DNA of 64,000 nt from Linnemannia elongata (lineage: Eukaryota; Mortierellomycota; Mortierellomycetes; Mortierellales; Mortierellaceae): contig JAXBDG010000002.1 of assembly GCA_036320915.1 (NCBI GenBank), positions 3,934,001 through 3,998,000 of the forward strand, written 5' to 3'. How positions within the stretch are numbered: the stretch's first letter is position 1; each line of letters begins with the position of its first letter. Position numbers and translations under genes: made by a program. The notes beneath the pieces were generated by a model that was not told the DNA's origin, ran no database searches, and was given only the letters and a program-made list of their open reading frames with translations. This document shows, one piece after another, positions 24,201 to 34,545 of this stretch.

Positions 24201-25304
24201 GCCTGGCTGTCAGTTTGAATTTCCTTCAGTTGTTGTTCTCGCTTGCGTAGAATATCCATTGCTCTCTTTACCGTCGGGGACTCTGGACCTATGAACGGAT
24301 TGTCAAAGATGTCAATTGAGGGCGGCGTTGGTTCCGGCGATGGTGTAGAAACCGCAAGCTCTCGCAGCAATCCTTCATCCTGTCCTCCTAACGATGGTGG
24401 CGATGGCGATGTTGGTCCTGAGGTTGACGACAAGGGTCGGAAACCGAAAGGGTTTGCGCGTGGCTCTGGGATCTTGGGTTTGGGCAACTCCCTCATCTTT
24501 TTCAGAATATCAAATGATGGCGTCCTGAAGAGCACTTCATCCTCGGGTTCCTCCTCTTCGTCTTCGTCCTCCTCCTGGGGAGCCTGCTTAAAGAATGGCT
24601 CTTCCTGAATTATGACCTTGCGTCGCTGACTGGTACTGAGTACTTCGGGAATCCTGGACTCGGCGTCGTCAAAGGAGAATGAAACTCGCCCTACAGACTT
24701 CCTGCCGATCGAACTTCGTCCAGAGAGGATGGAGGTTGTGGCAGGCGCAGGTGTCGTTGTGCTCGCCCTCCTTGGCATCTCGAATTCTAGGTCCGCTTCG
24801 GCTGTATGAGGAGATGGAGTCACGACAGGTCGATGCCCTCGGGTTCGGACAGGAGGATGTTGTTGTGGGGTGGCCATTGACATCCTTGGTTTTGACAAGC
24901 GCCTCGTCTGCGAGTAGTGACCTCTACTGTCGTCGTCATCAGACCCCTGAGTCGATGGGATAACCTCTCCTCGCGGTAAAGCACGACTTCCATTTCTCGA
25001 TTCTGGCAATGAACTCTCTCCGTAGGCCTTTGGGGCCCTCTCCTCAAACTGATCCTCGTTGTCCGAGTACAGCAACGCCTCCAGGTCGACGTCCTGTTTG
25101 AGAAACGCAGTTTCATCCTCTGCTTGGGCAAGACGCTCCTGCTCCCTGGCCTGCCTTTCTAACCGAGCCTTCCTGTCTCTTTCGAGTCTGTCCCAGTCGA
25201 GCAACTGTCGTGCTGGTGGACGGTAATCCTCTGCTTCTCCTTCTCGCTCTCCTCCATGAGCTCCGTTGCCAGTGCCATCATCTCGTTCATTCGTCCTTGA
25301 GTTG

Positions 25305-25338
<34 letters not shown>

Positions 25339-25423
25339 GACGACTTCGCCGACCGCCGTATGTTTTTAGTGATGACTTTGAAGAGTGCTGGGATCGCAGG
25401 GAGGCCGGTCCGAGCATGTCCAT
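21270..25423 (-). CDS. Haspin-type histone H3 kinase
   Basis: Minus-strand exons 25423..22659, 22545..22454, 22354..21980, 21843..21698 and 21593..21270 give 1,233 residues. The start is the first ATG in the long exon (MDMLGPASLR); the frame is open further upstream without an ATG. About 750 residues are disordered, with a poly-Gln run near 25309-25338 and Ser/Pro patches. The kinase domain shows a glycine loop IGEASYSEVY, Lys in VMKVLPF, the HRDLHWGN catalytic loop near residue 1005, an atypical DFT (IDFTLAR) replacing DFG, and the haspin signature LFKGHGDYQYDIYR. Haspin phosphorylates histone H3 Thr3 at mitotic centromeres to recruit the chromosomal passenger complex. Atypical DFT and no APE are normal for the family. 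A long, phosphorylatable N-terminal region probably controls activity. All four introns are GT-AG. Confidence 0.94.
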
Positions 25424-26361
25424 GTAAGGAGCATAAATAGGTGGGTGGTCGTAGAAGAAGCTTGTGTGTCCCGTTTGTTTGCTTGGAGTAATGTCAAGAG
25501 TCAAAAAGGTGGGCAAGTCAGTCGGTTGTCAAAATAAACAACGCGCTGTCACAAAAATCAAAAAGATCTGAGGATGAAAGGAACGAATACCAACTCTAAA
25601 TTCTTCGAACACGACATGTGTTCTCACACACCTCATACAGCTGCTTCTGTTTCGTGTACGCTTTTTTTATTTATTTTATCGGTCATCTAATAGACATCTC
25701 GACCTTCGACAGACCCACTTGCGAGGACCATGGATGGCACAGGGTCCTTGTTACATCAGGCTCTGTTTTAGTTGCCATGTTCATAGAAGTCCTGGTGGCA
25801 AAGGAAAGTGAACCGGACTCCCTCAAATTCAATGCACCAGGGCGCGCAGTAAATTCGTAGTTTTGAAATTCTCATCGTGTGACATGACAACTCTCATCGT
25901 CCTCGAAAAGGTAGGAATCGTACAGGGCTACAGCGAGGAATCTGCATAGAACGACGAAGCATCTTATCGAGCCCCAATCACAGGCTGCCTCCCCACTCCG
26001 TCATGCTCCATCCTTGGGAAGACACAGACAGCTTGTATCCCTCGCGTTTTGCTTATTCATATATTCACTCTCATTGGTGATGGTGAGAGTGATGAGGCGG
26101 GATGTTGTTAAATGGGGAGAGAAAGAAACATCGGTGACGGAAAGAAAAGTAGAGTCGAGAGAAGAAAGGAAAAATAAATGTGCACACGCGACTGAATATG
26201 TCATTCGACCCCTCTGTTTTTTAATGTGCCATCTTTGATCCTTCGCGCCAAGGTCTCTTCACAATAATATCCTCCGACCAACGCAATCGCTAGACACATA
26301 CAGGGAAAAAAGGTCATCGACAATATAATCTCTTTAATACAAGGCCGACTCTGTTTTACTC
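25424..26361. other. Intergenic upstream of haspin
   Basis: About 0.9 kb with no recognisable gene. It holds the haspin promoter/leader and the 3' flank of the small secreted gene. Short frames on both strands lack family resemblance. Confidence 0.45.
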
Positions 26362-26703
26362 TTAGAAAACTGAATCGCAGTGGTAAGGACCAACCGAAGG
26401 GATGCCGTCCTCACCAATAGAGGCGCTATTAACCCACTGGGCATTGGACTGAGTCGATCCCTTGTAAAGCGCGACAAAGTTTCCGGTGCAGTCCTTAGTT
26501 GAGAACAATCTCATGACTCCTCCGTTGGTGTTCTTGATTTTGTTGGTCTGAGAGTTCGCGAGGCATCCGCAATACCTTCTGCCAGCGACGGGGACAGTGA
26601 CTGTCTTGCCGGCGTTGTTGGTGACTTGGAACTGCCAATCTCCAAGGGCAAGGGCACCGTTCAAGGTGCAGAGGGCAAACAAAGCGATGAGTGATTTGTG
26701 CAT
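26362..26703 (-). CDS. Small secreted Cys-rich protein, copy A
   Basis: 113 residues, intronless, from ATG at 26703. It begins with a clear signal peptide (MHKSLIALFALC... followed by an Ala-rich cleavage region ALALG). The mature part has four Cys in the pattern CxC (RRYCGC), a middle Cys in KDCTGNF, and one near the C terminus (YHCDS). A paralogue lies 2.3 kb away on the other strand with the same four Cys and shared LFST(K/E)DCTGNFV and SNAQWVNS segments. The CTGNF and WVNS segments recall small crystallin-like or carbohydrate-binding folds, but that is a guess. No catalytic motif is seen. Function is unknown; an extracellular or cell-wall role, perhaps effector-like, is inferred from the signal peptide and size. 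Confidence 0.85.
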   Translation of the reverse strand: MHKSLIALFALCTLNGALALGDWQFQVTNNAGKTVTVPVAGRRYCGCLANSQTNKIKNTNGGVMRLFSTKDCTGNFVALYKGSTQSNAQWVNSASIGEDGIPSVGPYHCDSVF

Positions 26704-29043
26704 TTTGATCGACCTTTCTGTCGCGAACGAACGATCAGAATGGAGTATGGTAACGAGGACATGAATTAGTCGTCAAAGTCACGGACAGCAATCCGAATGC
26801 AGGTACTGTGACACAAAAAGGGGAACTGCGACTGAAGGAGAATGAGGAACTTACGTGATGAGTGTGTTGATGGTGGGTTGAGGAGACAAAAAAGAGGCGG
26901 GGATCGGTCTCTATTTAACAAGGAAGAACTGAGGGCGTTTTTCCAACAGAATGATGCCCGCCAAGTTGGTGAGAGTCGAATTATGAGAGTTAGCACTAGC
27001 ATGCAGCCATCTGCAAGACCGCCCTGTTTTGATCAGACATGAAAAGTGGACGGCGTCGATGAAAGAAGCACACTCTAATGCAACACTCGCAAGAATACTC
27101 TCTTATCGTTGCCGAATAGTAAACTGCTACCATCGAGGATTGACCACGAAGAACGGTTGTTCCAGAGGGGGAGGGACCCTGAGTTTTAATAAGAATCGAA
27201 CCATTTAGATTTCTAATAACGGCCAGCTGCAAGGACGCCGTCTTTTGGTAAACCTTAAAGTAACCGACGCCAACGGTCCTTTTTTTCAATGGATCCACGG
27301 TCTGCGCTATCGGTGATATTATTCAGAACTAAAAGAGGTAGGCGCGAATGTTCTCCTCTTCATCCAAACAACTATGATCGGGAATTGTAAGCATCTCAGT
27401 AAATAAAACCCCCCCCCCCCAAGAGAAAACTTTTTTGACTTCCTGCCAAACCTCCGTCTCTGTATATGCTCACGCGACAAAAAAAAAACGCATTCTTCCT
27501 TGTTATCAAGGGAAAGCGAGGAGCGGCCAAAGGGGGAGATGGTGAGGCAATTGTGGCTATTTGTCGACACCGTTCTTCCTCTAACGCGTTTTACCCATAC
27601 TGCCTGCCCCAACCAGTCCTTTTATTCTGCACGTTGTTCACCCGGCTGACTGCCTCCGCTATTACCTGGAGTTTTTTCTTGCTTCCTACTTTTTTCGCAT
27701 ATTTCTCAATCCGTCATGTCAAACGCGACACCTGTACTTGGGTACGTTTTTTGTTTGATTTTGCTCTGTCAACCTTCGGTCAATGCAAATGTTACCGTAA
27801 GTGCATAGGTTGTAACCATCAGTGTAGTTGACGCGTGCAAGTAACCGGAATGGGTGACATGCAAGACACAGTGACAGGTAAGGCGGAAAAGGTGTCGACA
27901 AATGGTGTTTGAGTATCAAAAAAGATAGATAAAAAATAAAAATAAATAAAAAACGACAGGGGAAGAGACATACTCTATTGAGGGTGAGATGAGAGACAAG
28001 TTAGTGCGAAGGGTTAAGAATGAAAACTGGGAAAAGGGTGGGACAAAGTTGAGTTCAATGGTGCATACAGTTCTCACGGTGTGCACTGCCTCATATTTAG
28101 TCGTTGAAAAATATTGGATCCACAACTACACGCCATTCGGGCAAATTACAAAGTGCTCTCGATCACAAGCAAGGCAAGGGTACACCATTTCGATGTTTGG
28201 AGAGCGCGCCTTCGTAAGCGTGGATTGTTGGTACGACAAACTTTTTTTTATCCCTTCTTTAGCGCCATTTTTTGCTCCTTGTTGTCGAAATTGAAAGTCG
28301 AAAAAAATGGTGCGCATAATGCATTCATTCTCCAATGTCAAGAGGTCGGGGAATATACACGCTCACTCAACTCTCTTTCTCTGTAGCTCTCTCTCCCTCT
28401 CGCTGTCCTTTGACCACAAACAGCAATCGTCTCTAATTCACGACAATTTTTGTTGTAGCGCGAGGATGAGACTAGGAGAATTGACGAGGAGATTCCTGCT
28501 TGGTCGTTGAACAGAAATTAGTCGACTATAACAAACCTTCGAAGCACAGGTTTATCCAGCCAGTACATTTGGATGGAGAACAGATAAGATGCATGTCGTC
28601 GTCCCTGAGCGGTAAATTTATTTTAGCGCAAACTTTCTCGGAGAGAAGTAACAGGGTTTACCGAAAAAAACAAAACAAAAAACACGCCGCACTTTTTCTT
28701 TTTTTTTCATTCAATTCAGTTTGTCGATTGGTTTTGGGAAAACTGCAAACGTTTGACAGGAGACACGCCGCACTTTTGACTGTTATCGTTGGTTTGTGAA
28801 AAACATAATAAACAACATCTCAACCCCATCGTTCCTTGTATAAAAGCGGCCTCCTTTTCCCACCAACAATGAAACCCACCCATCCCTCTTTTCTCTAACA
28901 CACACTGTAAGTTGCCCATTTCCATTCCACACAGAGGTGAATGTCGAAAAAAGCATTGAGAATGCTGGATACTGTTGCTATCAATACCATTAAACCTTCT
29001 CAATTCACCTCTCACACTTTCAACAAAAAATAGTACCCAAAAA
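26704..29043. other. Spacer between two divergent secreted paralogues
   Basis: 2.3 kb with no supported gene. It must hold both promoters. A C10 tract lies at about 27411-27420. A TATA-like TATAAAAG sits near 28839-28846, roughly 200 bases before the plus-strand start. Short frames, for example on the minus strand at about 26996-27298, show no family match. Confidence 0.45.
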
Positions 29044-29394
29044 ATGCACAAGTCGCTCGCTCTTTTGGCTCTCTTGGCCGCCTCTGCCCTCGCTCAGGGA
29101 AACTACCACATGGACGTCTACAACAGCGCCAACCAGAAGATTCGCTTCTACGACTACTACGGTCACCGGACCTGCTTGTGCGTCAAGAACATCCAGACCG
29201 CCAAGATTCGTAACGTTGACGTCGGTGATGCCAAGCTGTTCTCTACCGAGGATTGCACTGGAAACTTTGTCCAGCTCGAGAAGGGTGCCACTCGGTCCAA
29301 CGCCCAGTGGGTCAACAGTTTCTCGTTTGGTGACTCTGGCAAGCCCTCGCAGATCGCTGATGCTTCTTGCCCCAGATACAATGGTTGGGAATAA
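29044..29394 (+). CDS. Small secreted Cys-rich protein, copy B
   Basis: 116 residues, no intron, ATG at 29044 preceded by an A-rich leader. Signal peptide MHKSLALLALLAASALAQ, then a Tyr-rich mature domain (HMDVYNSANQ, YDYYGHRTCLC). The four mature Cys are spaced as in copy A: CLC, DCTGNF, and a C-terminal SCPR. Identity is highest in the signal peptide and in the block LFSTEDCTGNFVQLEKGATRS then NAQWVNS. The mature N-terminal half has diverged. Divergent orientation with copy A suggests an inverted duplication. The product is presumably exported; target and function unknown. The TATA-like box and leader suggest a strongly regulated promoter, but nothing shows by what. Confidence 0.87.
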   Translation: MHKSLALLALLAASALAQGNYHMDVYNSANQKIRFYDYYGHRTCLCVKNIQTAKIRNVDVGDAKLFSTEDCTGNFVQLEKGATRSNAQWVNSFSFGDSGKPSQIADASCPRYNGWE

Positions 29395-30383
29395 ATAACG
29401 ACGAAAGGGAGAGATCCTCCCCCCGCCCCTGTTTAATATATTACGCAATGTGTGTGTCTCTCTTGGGTGCCATTTGCATGTTTAGAGTTATGGGTGAGCC
29501 CTACTTTCCCTTGATTGAATGCCGACTGTGCATTATTATTTTCTCAGCTGATTTTTATTCATTCAATACTTGACAGCAACGAGACGCGAGAGTGATAGGG
29601 AAGGAGATATGTGTCGAATGATGACACAGCATTGTCTCCAATCCATATGATCTCGTCATGTGCCAAGGTGGGCCTCTTAGAGCAATGGTTTCGGATGTTG
29701 GGAAATGAAGCAAGAAAAGGGGATGTAGGAATGAGCTAAATTTGCTGGACACGACATTCTATTATTTGTGAACGAATCCAGGCACCGATCAACAGGATCA
29801 TCGTGGTCTATTGCACACGAAAGGTCCAGTTTCACCTTGAGGGAACGACGATCTCAAAATGACCTTTTATGCTCCTCTTGGGACGTGTCACACACACTGT
29901 TGACTGGAAGTGAAACCATGCACCATATCATTTTTTTCTTCGTTAGCTCGGTGTACATGAAAGCTAAAGAAGAAAGGAATTAAAGATAATAGATTCCTTT
30001 GTAGAGGAGGAGCGTTGGTTCAGATATAATTTTTTGCCAAGGAAGAACAAGTCAAAACTGATCTTTGATGTAGGAAAGCAAGAGTCTAATTTCTCTGATC
30101 AAAAAGATACAATAACGAACTTATTCGCCGCCATGTATACGCATGTTTATCTTAAGGGAAAACAAGCACTTTGGCCCTAGAACATCAATAGGAGAGAGAA
30201 TAAAGAACCAGGAGATGTGAAGAGTGCTGCAAAGACAAGCAAAACTACGAGCACGTTGTTTCCTCAACTCTGCAAAATGATTTTATTTCATACATTGCTT
30301 ATTTCAAGAAAACCTCGGCTAAAAAAACAGCGCGAGGCGGGCTACCCCAGTTATGAGAAAGAAGGAGGGAAGAGAGGGTCGAT
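29395..30383. other. Intergenic between secreted protein B and ubiquitin locus
   Basis: About 1 kb, AT-rich, no gene recognised on either strand. It contains the 3' flanks of the two neighbouring genes. Confidence 0.5.
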
Positions 30384-30399
30384 TTAGAGATCATGACTA

Positions 30400-30618
30400 G
30401 AACGGGTACGTACGACCAAGTAGAGAGCCAAATCCCGCTGGACCTTGTAATCCACAAGAGTTCCCTCCCTGAAAGAGTTGTGCGCAAAGTCCAAGTTCTG
30501 ATGCCCAGGGAGAAACCCCCACCGTCAAAGCCCTTTCGCTTTACATCATTAATTGTATCCGACAACTCAGCCTCGAGGTTCAAACTTGATCAGAGTTCGA
30601 CTTGACAAAGATCTGTGT
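30400..30618 (-). pseudogene. Decayed second ubiquitin unit (two frameshifts)
   Basis: Directly after codon 76 of the ubiquitin frame, a second unit can be followed in three frames. Frame one gives TQIFVK. Frame two (from about 30583) gives LEAELSDTINDVKRK, matching the TLEVEPSDTIENVKAK region. Frame three (about 30524-30400) gives WGFLPG then LDFAH, GTLVDYKVQRDLALYLVVR, matching [32 protein letters not shown]. The shifts are too tight for introns. This is a di-ubiquitin gene whose second unit has lost its frame, now 3' untranslated sequence. The unshifted third frame ends at a stop at 30384. Confidence 0.82.
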
Positions 30619-30846
30619 GCCGCCGAGAAGACGGAGGACGAGGTGTAGGGTACATTCCTTATGGATGTGGTAGTCGGCCAGGGTGCGGCCGACTTGGAGC
30701 TGTCTACCGGAAAAGATGAGCTGCTGCTGCTCGGGAGGGATCCCCATCCGGGCTTCGACGTTTTTCTTGACGCTATCGATGGTATTGGCCCGCGAGACGT
30801 CGAGCGCGATGGTTCTGCCGTCGAGACACTTGACGAAAATCTGCAT
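30580..30846 (-). CDS. Diverged ubiquitin with 12-residue tail
   Basis: 88 residues from ATG at 30846, no intron. Residues 1-76 align to ubiquitin without gaps; I count 47 of 76 identical. MQIFVK, GIPP, GRTL and HLVLRL are kept. Lysines 6, 27 and 63 are kept; Lys11, Lys33 and Lys48 are Arg, and Lys29 is Asn. Arg42 is Gln and the end is LRLLGG, not LRLRGG, so Arg74 is Leu while Arg72 stays. After the Gly-Gly comes [12 protein letters not shown] and a stop; TQIFVK is the start of a second ubiquitin unit with Thr for Met. If cleaved after Gly76 the product could be conjugated, but without Lys48 or Lys11 chains. It may also act as a non-conjugated ubiquitin-like protein. The normal polyubiquitin gene must be elsewhere. 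Confidence 0.88.
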   Translation of the reverse strand: MQIFVKCLDGRTIALDVSRANTIDSVKKNVEARMGIPPEQQQLIFSGRQLQVGRTLADYHIHKECTLHLVLRLLGGTQIFVKSNSDQV

Positions 30847-32784
30847 TGTGCTTGTGCTTGGTCTTATGTGCTGTGGGTGTGAGGGCGTGGTCGCGATGTG
30901 TTGGTATGGCTGTGGTACGTAAGCTTGATGAAGTGAAAAGAGAAAATGAAAAACGTAAGAGAGGAAGAAGACAATAGAGCGCAAAGAAGAAGAGTCGAAA
31001 TATAGTATCTTGACTGACAAGAAAGAGCGGACGTGGTGATAAACCCCTCCGGGCGGCTGAGAGAAGAAAGCATGTTTAATTCGCGGCCAAGGTGCTCATC
31101 CTGCGCTCATTAATCCAGGTTAGTGGATATCATTGATCATCCTTGCTGTACACCTACTGCTGCGGCAATGACAGTGCACCCGTCGAGAACCGAGAGCAAA
31201 TTTAGCTCGCCAAAAGCAAACGGGACCAAATCAAGATGATCAAAGAACCAGAAGGAACGATATTTCACTGATCAAAGCCAACAAAAATGAGCTTGTTTAG
31301 CATATCTCACTTCGGGTAACTCGAGAGAAATGCATGGAAAAAATTATGGGGTTTACGTTTGGACATGGGGGTTTATTATTTCTTTTCTACACGTCATTAA
31401 CTATCGGATCTCAACATCTTACCTGCGTTGGTCATGGTCCAGAGTTTTGTTTACGAGAGTCGCCGTTGCAATCGTCCAACTTATAGACGTGCTCGTTGGC
31501 GTCAAAAAGAAAATAACAAAAAGGAGATGAAAGAGAGTGAAAGAGAGCGACAGGGATTGTGAAGTTAAGTTACTGTGCAAGACTCATGTCAGAAAAGAAA
31601 AGTGATACCACAATCCGCAGAGGAGGTCGCTGAAGCTGACTAAAGCCTCTATGGACCTAAAACCTTAGCCTGCTATAGGATGGTGGCCTAGGTCTTAAAG
31701 GTTCCACCACCGAGCTAGATGAAGGTTCCACGTGCCAAAGGTCGAGCTTCCGACATGGTAAAAATAGCCTTCGTAATAGGCCAACCCCTATGTCCCGTAA
31801 AAGAAACTTGTCTCCGAGGTGAATGGCTCCCGCGGCCGAATGCAAGACATCTGCAAATCACGATGAAGCATCGTATTGATAACCAGATGCAGATGGCCAC
31901 TCCGCCTTGAAGACTCATTTGCTTAAAGAAAGCAGGCCACAGTCCCTGTTCCTCCCAATCATTAATAACCCCCCCTCCTCTCTAAGTTCACCAAGAACTT
32001 GTCATTGGCAGGTGTATAGCCGAAACCTGACTTGAAAAGGTGCTAGCCTGGTGCCAGCAGATTTGAAGAGTACCGCAGTCAAAGCCGTAGTCCGATCCAG
32101 TGTCAATGGGGTGATAGACTATCCAGTTGCCGATAAAAGTTCCAGGTCTGATTCATAGATCGTCGATAGGATTGAGGAAAAGAAAGAAAGGAGAAGGATA
32201 GAAGGTTGGTTAGGAGCAATGCAAGACTGATGACAGGAAAAGAAAAGTGCTGAGGAAGGTCGCCAAGTGAGACCGAAGTTCACTGCGATAAAAAACCAGC
32301 TTGGACAGCCCTGACATATGGGCACTACCGAGGTATGGCCTTGGTGTCAGTTTTCCACAAGGTCGGCAGTCAAAATGGATGATACGCGTTACTCCAAGCC
32401 GCACCACCAGGTCGCGCTACCGAATAAAAAGGCCCATGTGGACCCATTACTTGTGGGAAGGTCTGCCGCCGGTCCATGTTCCTCAAGCAATTCATTCCCT
32501 CGCCTTATTCATCAATTACTTGCCTAGGGTTGGCCAAGAGCAGGGTCGACAGAGCGAGTGCGAGTAGACGTAGAGTCATCAAAATACGAGTCAAGATGGT
32601 CTAGCTGGGCTTCTGACGTGACGACACAAAAGCGCGAATGCGGATTGATGAGACCTACGCGACTTCAACTTGTCGTCACCAAAGCGCTCGGGGTGACCAG
32701 TCTGTGAGCTTGACGCTACAACCTGTAAGATGTTGCGAACCAATTAACAGAAGTGATTTGATGGTAGCTACGATTGATTCATGA
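30847..32784. other. Gene-poor DNA next to the palindrome
   Basis: No gene is recognised. It holds the promoter of the ubiquitin-like gene and, from about 31560, sequence with the look of degenerate repeats: a segment at 31577-31604 recurs with a few changes at 32221-32249. Short frames show no family match. Confidence 0.45.
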
Positions 32785-33701
32785 CGGGTGTCATCCGGGT
32801 CCAGTATAGAGAGGCTTTGCAAGATGTGTGAAAGTATGCTGCGTAGATGACCGTATGTTTTTAAAAAGGTGGTACCGGGGATGGATGAGTACAGGATACA
32901 GGGGAACGTACAGTAGTTCTGGATAAAAGAAGAAGGCTATAGGAGGTAGTGCTGTATGAAAGTCCTTGAAGGGGAGGGTTGTTGTTGTTGATGTTGTTGT
33001 AGCTTTGCTCTGGCTGATGCCTTCAGGCCCCTTCCGTGTTATCCATTGCTGATGACCTACGGTATACGGGTGATGTACAAGTAAGGAATGATAAATTTGC
33101 GGTATGGTAGACAAGGTGCCTCAAATACAACAGCAATGCCTATTCCAGATACATATAAACCTATCAACAGGATGTCGTCACGGAATTTATTACGGACCAT
33201 TGCTGAGATACGTGTATGTATGTGTACCTTGATGCATTCGTCGATATTCACCGCGCCAACTTTCCAGACTTTGGGGAAACCTGGGATGCACATACTATCT
33301 ACGCGATGCTGGAAAAGGTATATAAGGGTATCCGACGTGAACTCAGGCCACCTAAGAGAGTTTTTAAAAAGCAAGAATCTATTAACGAGATGTCACGATC
33401 GAAGGAGGCTATAATCAACGAGATCCTCAATAAATACACGCAGAACCTTGCCGACGTTGGCCAATGTGTACATCCCGTTGGTCGTCTTGGAGCTACCAAA
33501 CGCCAGGGGTTCACACGGTTCTCCAAGATGTTCTGTGATAGTATGGTATTTTGGGCTCCAGTCAACTCTGCCGATGAAAAGGTCAAGGGTAAGTCCATTG
33601 GCAAATATATGGCCGACTTACGTTAAGCATTTGGCAAGACAGATCTACCGTATGATTCCATCAAGTCGCTGCATAGTGGTACTCTGTTGGACAATGAGTA
33701 T
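32785..33701 (+). repeat. Left arm of long inverted repeat
   Basis: It pairs with 33751..34545 on the other strand. The inner part (33211-33701) matches its mirror with no gap: each left position p pairs with position 67452 minus p, and I noticed only rare base changes. The outer part (32785 to about 33090) is visibly more diverged. About 105 bases (roughly 33095-33205) have no mirror on the right. Confidence 0.85.
33216..33626 (+). CDS. Unknown 136-codon frame, left palindrome copy
   Basis: Begins MYVYLDAFVDIHRA, is rich in Lys/Arg and hydrophobic residues, and ends KGKSIGKYMADLR. It looks like real protein sequence, not low complexity, and is kept open in both palindrome arms. After the stop the same frame stays open for about 45 codons (AFGKTDLPYDSIK...), so it may be a fragment of a longer element-encoded protein interrupted by a stop. 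I do not recognise the family. An element-derived origin is inferred from its place in an inverted repeat. Confidence 0.5.
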   Translation: MYVYLDAFVDIHRANFPDFGETWDAHTIYAMLEKVYKGIRRELRPPKRVFKKQESINEMSRSKEAIINEILNKYTQNLADVGQCVHPVGRLGATKRQGFTRFSKMFCDSMVFWAPVNSADEKVKGKSIGKYMADLR

Positions 33702-33750
33702 ATCCTAGCTGACATCCAAACCAAACATGCACAAGAGTACAGCAATGGAC
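33702..33750. other. 49-base spacer at the palindrome centre
   Basis: Non-symmetrical bases between the arms. The last matched bases are the complementary actctgttggacaatgagta (33681-33700) and its mirror at 33752-33771. Confidence 0.85.
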
Positions 33751-34545
33751 ATACTCATTGTCCAACAGAGTACCACTATGCAGCGACTTGATGGAATCAT
33801 ACGGTAGATCTGTCTTGCCAAATGCTTAACGTAAGTCGGCCATATATTTGCCAATGGACTTACCCTTGACCTTTTCATCGGCAGAGTTGACTGGAGCCCA
33901 AAATACCATACTATCACAGAACATCTTGGAGAACCGTGTGAACCCCTGGCGTTTGGTAGCTCCAAGACGACCAACGGGATGTACACATTGGCCAACGTCG
34001 GCAAGGTTCTGCGTGTATTTATTGAGGATCTCGTTGATTATAGCCTCCTTCGATCGTGACATCTCGTTAATAGATTCTTGCTTTTTAAAAACTCTCTTAG
34101 GTGGCCTGAGTTCACGTCGGATACCCTTATATACCTTTTCCAGCATCGCGTAGATAGTATGTGCATCCCAGGTTTCCCCAAAGTCTGGAAAGGTGGCGCG
34201 GTGAATATCGACGAATGCATCAAGGTACACATACATACACGTCTCTAAGCAGATTTGTCATTAGTTACTTGTACATCACCCATATACCGTAGGTCATCAG
34301 CAATGGATAACACGAAAGGGGGTTTGAGGGCATCAGCCAGAGTAAAGCTACAATCCCCCCCCCCTCGAGGACTTTCATACAGCACTAGCTCCTATAGCCT
34401 TCTTCTTTTACCCAGAACAACTCTACGCCCCCCTCAATCCTGTACTCATCCGTCCCGGGTACCACCTTTATAAAAACATATGGTCATCTACGCAGCATAC
34501 TCTCACGCATGTTGCAAAGCCTCTCTATACTGGACTCGGATGACT
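33751..34545 (-). repeat. Right arm of long inverted repeat
   Basis: Reverse complement of the left arm. The inner 491 bases (33751-34241) are almost identical to the left; beyond 34241 similarity drops, about 105 bases are missing, and then it resumes to about 34545 with substitutions, including a C9 tract where the left arm has an ACA/GTT trinucleotide run. Confidence 0.85.
33826..34236 (-). CDS. Unknown 136-codon frame, right palindrome copy
   Basis: Mirror copy of the frame at 33216..33626. The one amino-acid difference I see is Asn to Thr at residue 15 (IHRAN versus IHRAT). Both copies read outward-in toward the spacer. No family is recognised; see the left copy. Confidence 0.5.
   Translation of the reverse strand: MYVYLDAFVDIHRATFPDFGETWDAHTIYAMLEKVYKGIRRELRPPKRVFKKQESINEMSRSKEAIINEILNKYTQNLADVGQCVHPVGRLGATKRQGFTRFSKMFCDSMVFWAPVNSADEKVKGKSIGKYMADLR

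Noticed and set aside
26996..27298. 100-codon frame between the secreted paralogues
   Set aside because: It has no signal peptide and does not share the Cys pattern or core of the pair; tested as a third decayed copy and not supported.
33448..34004. Mirror frames starting MPTLANVYIPLVV in the palindrome
   Set aside because: They are a shifted frame of the better 136-codon frame and are repeated only because the DNA is palindromic.
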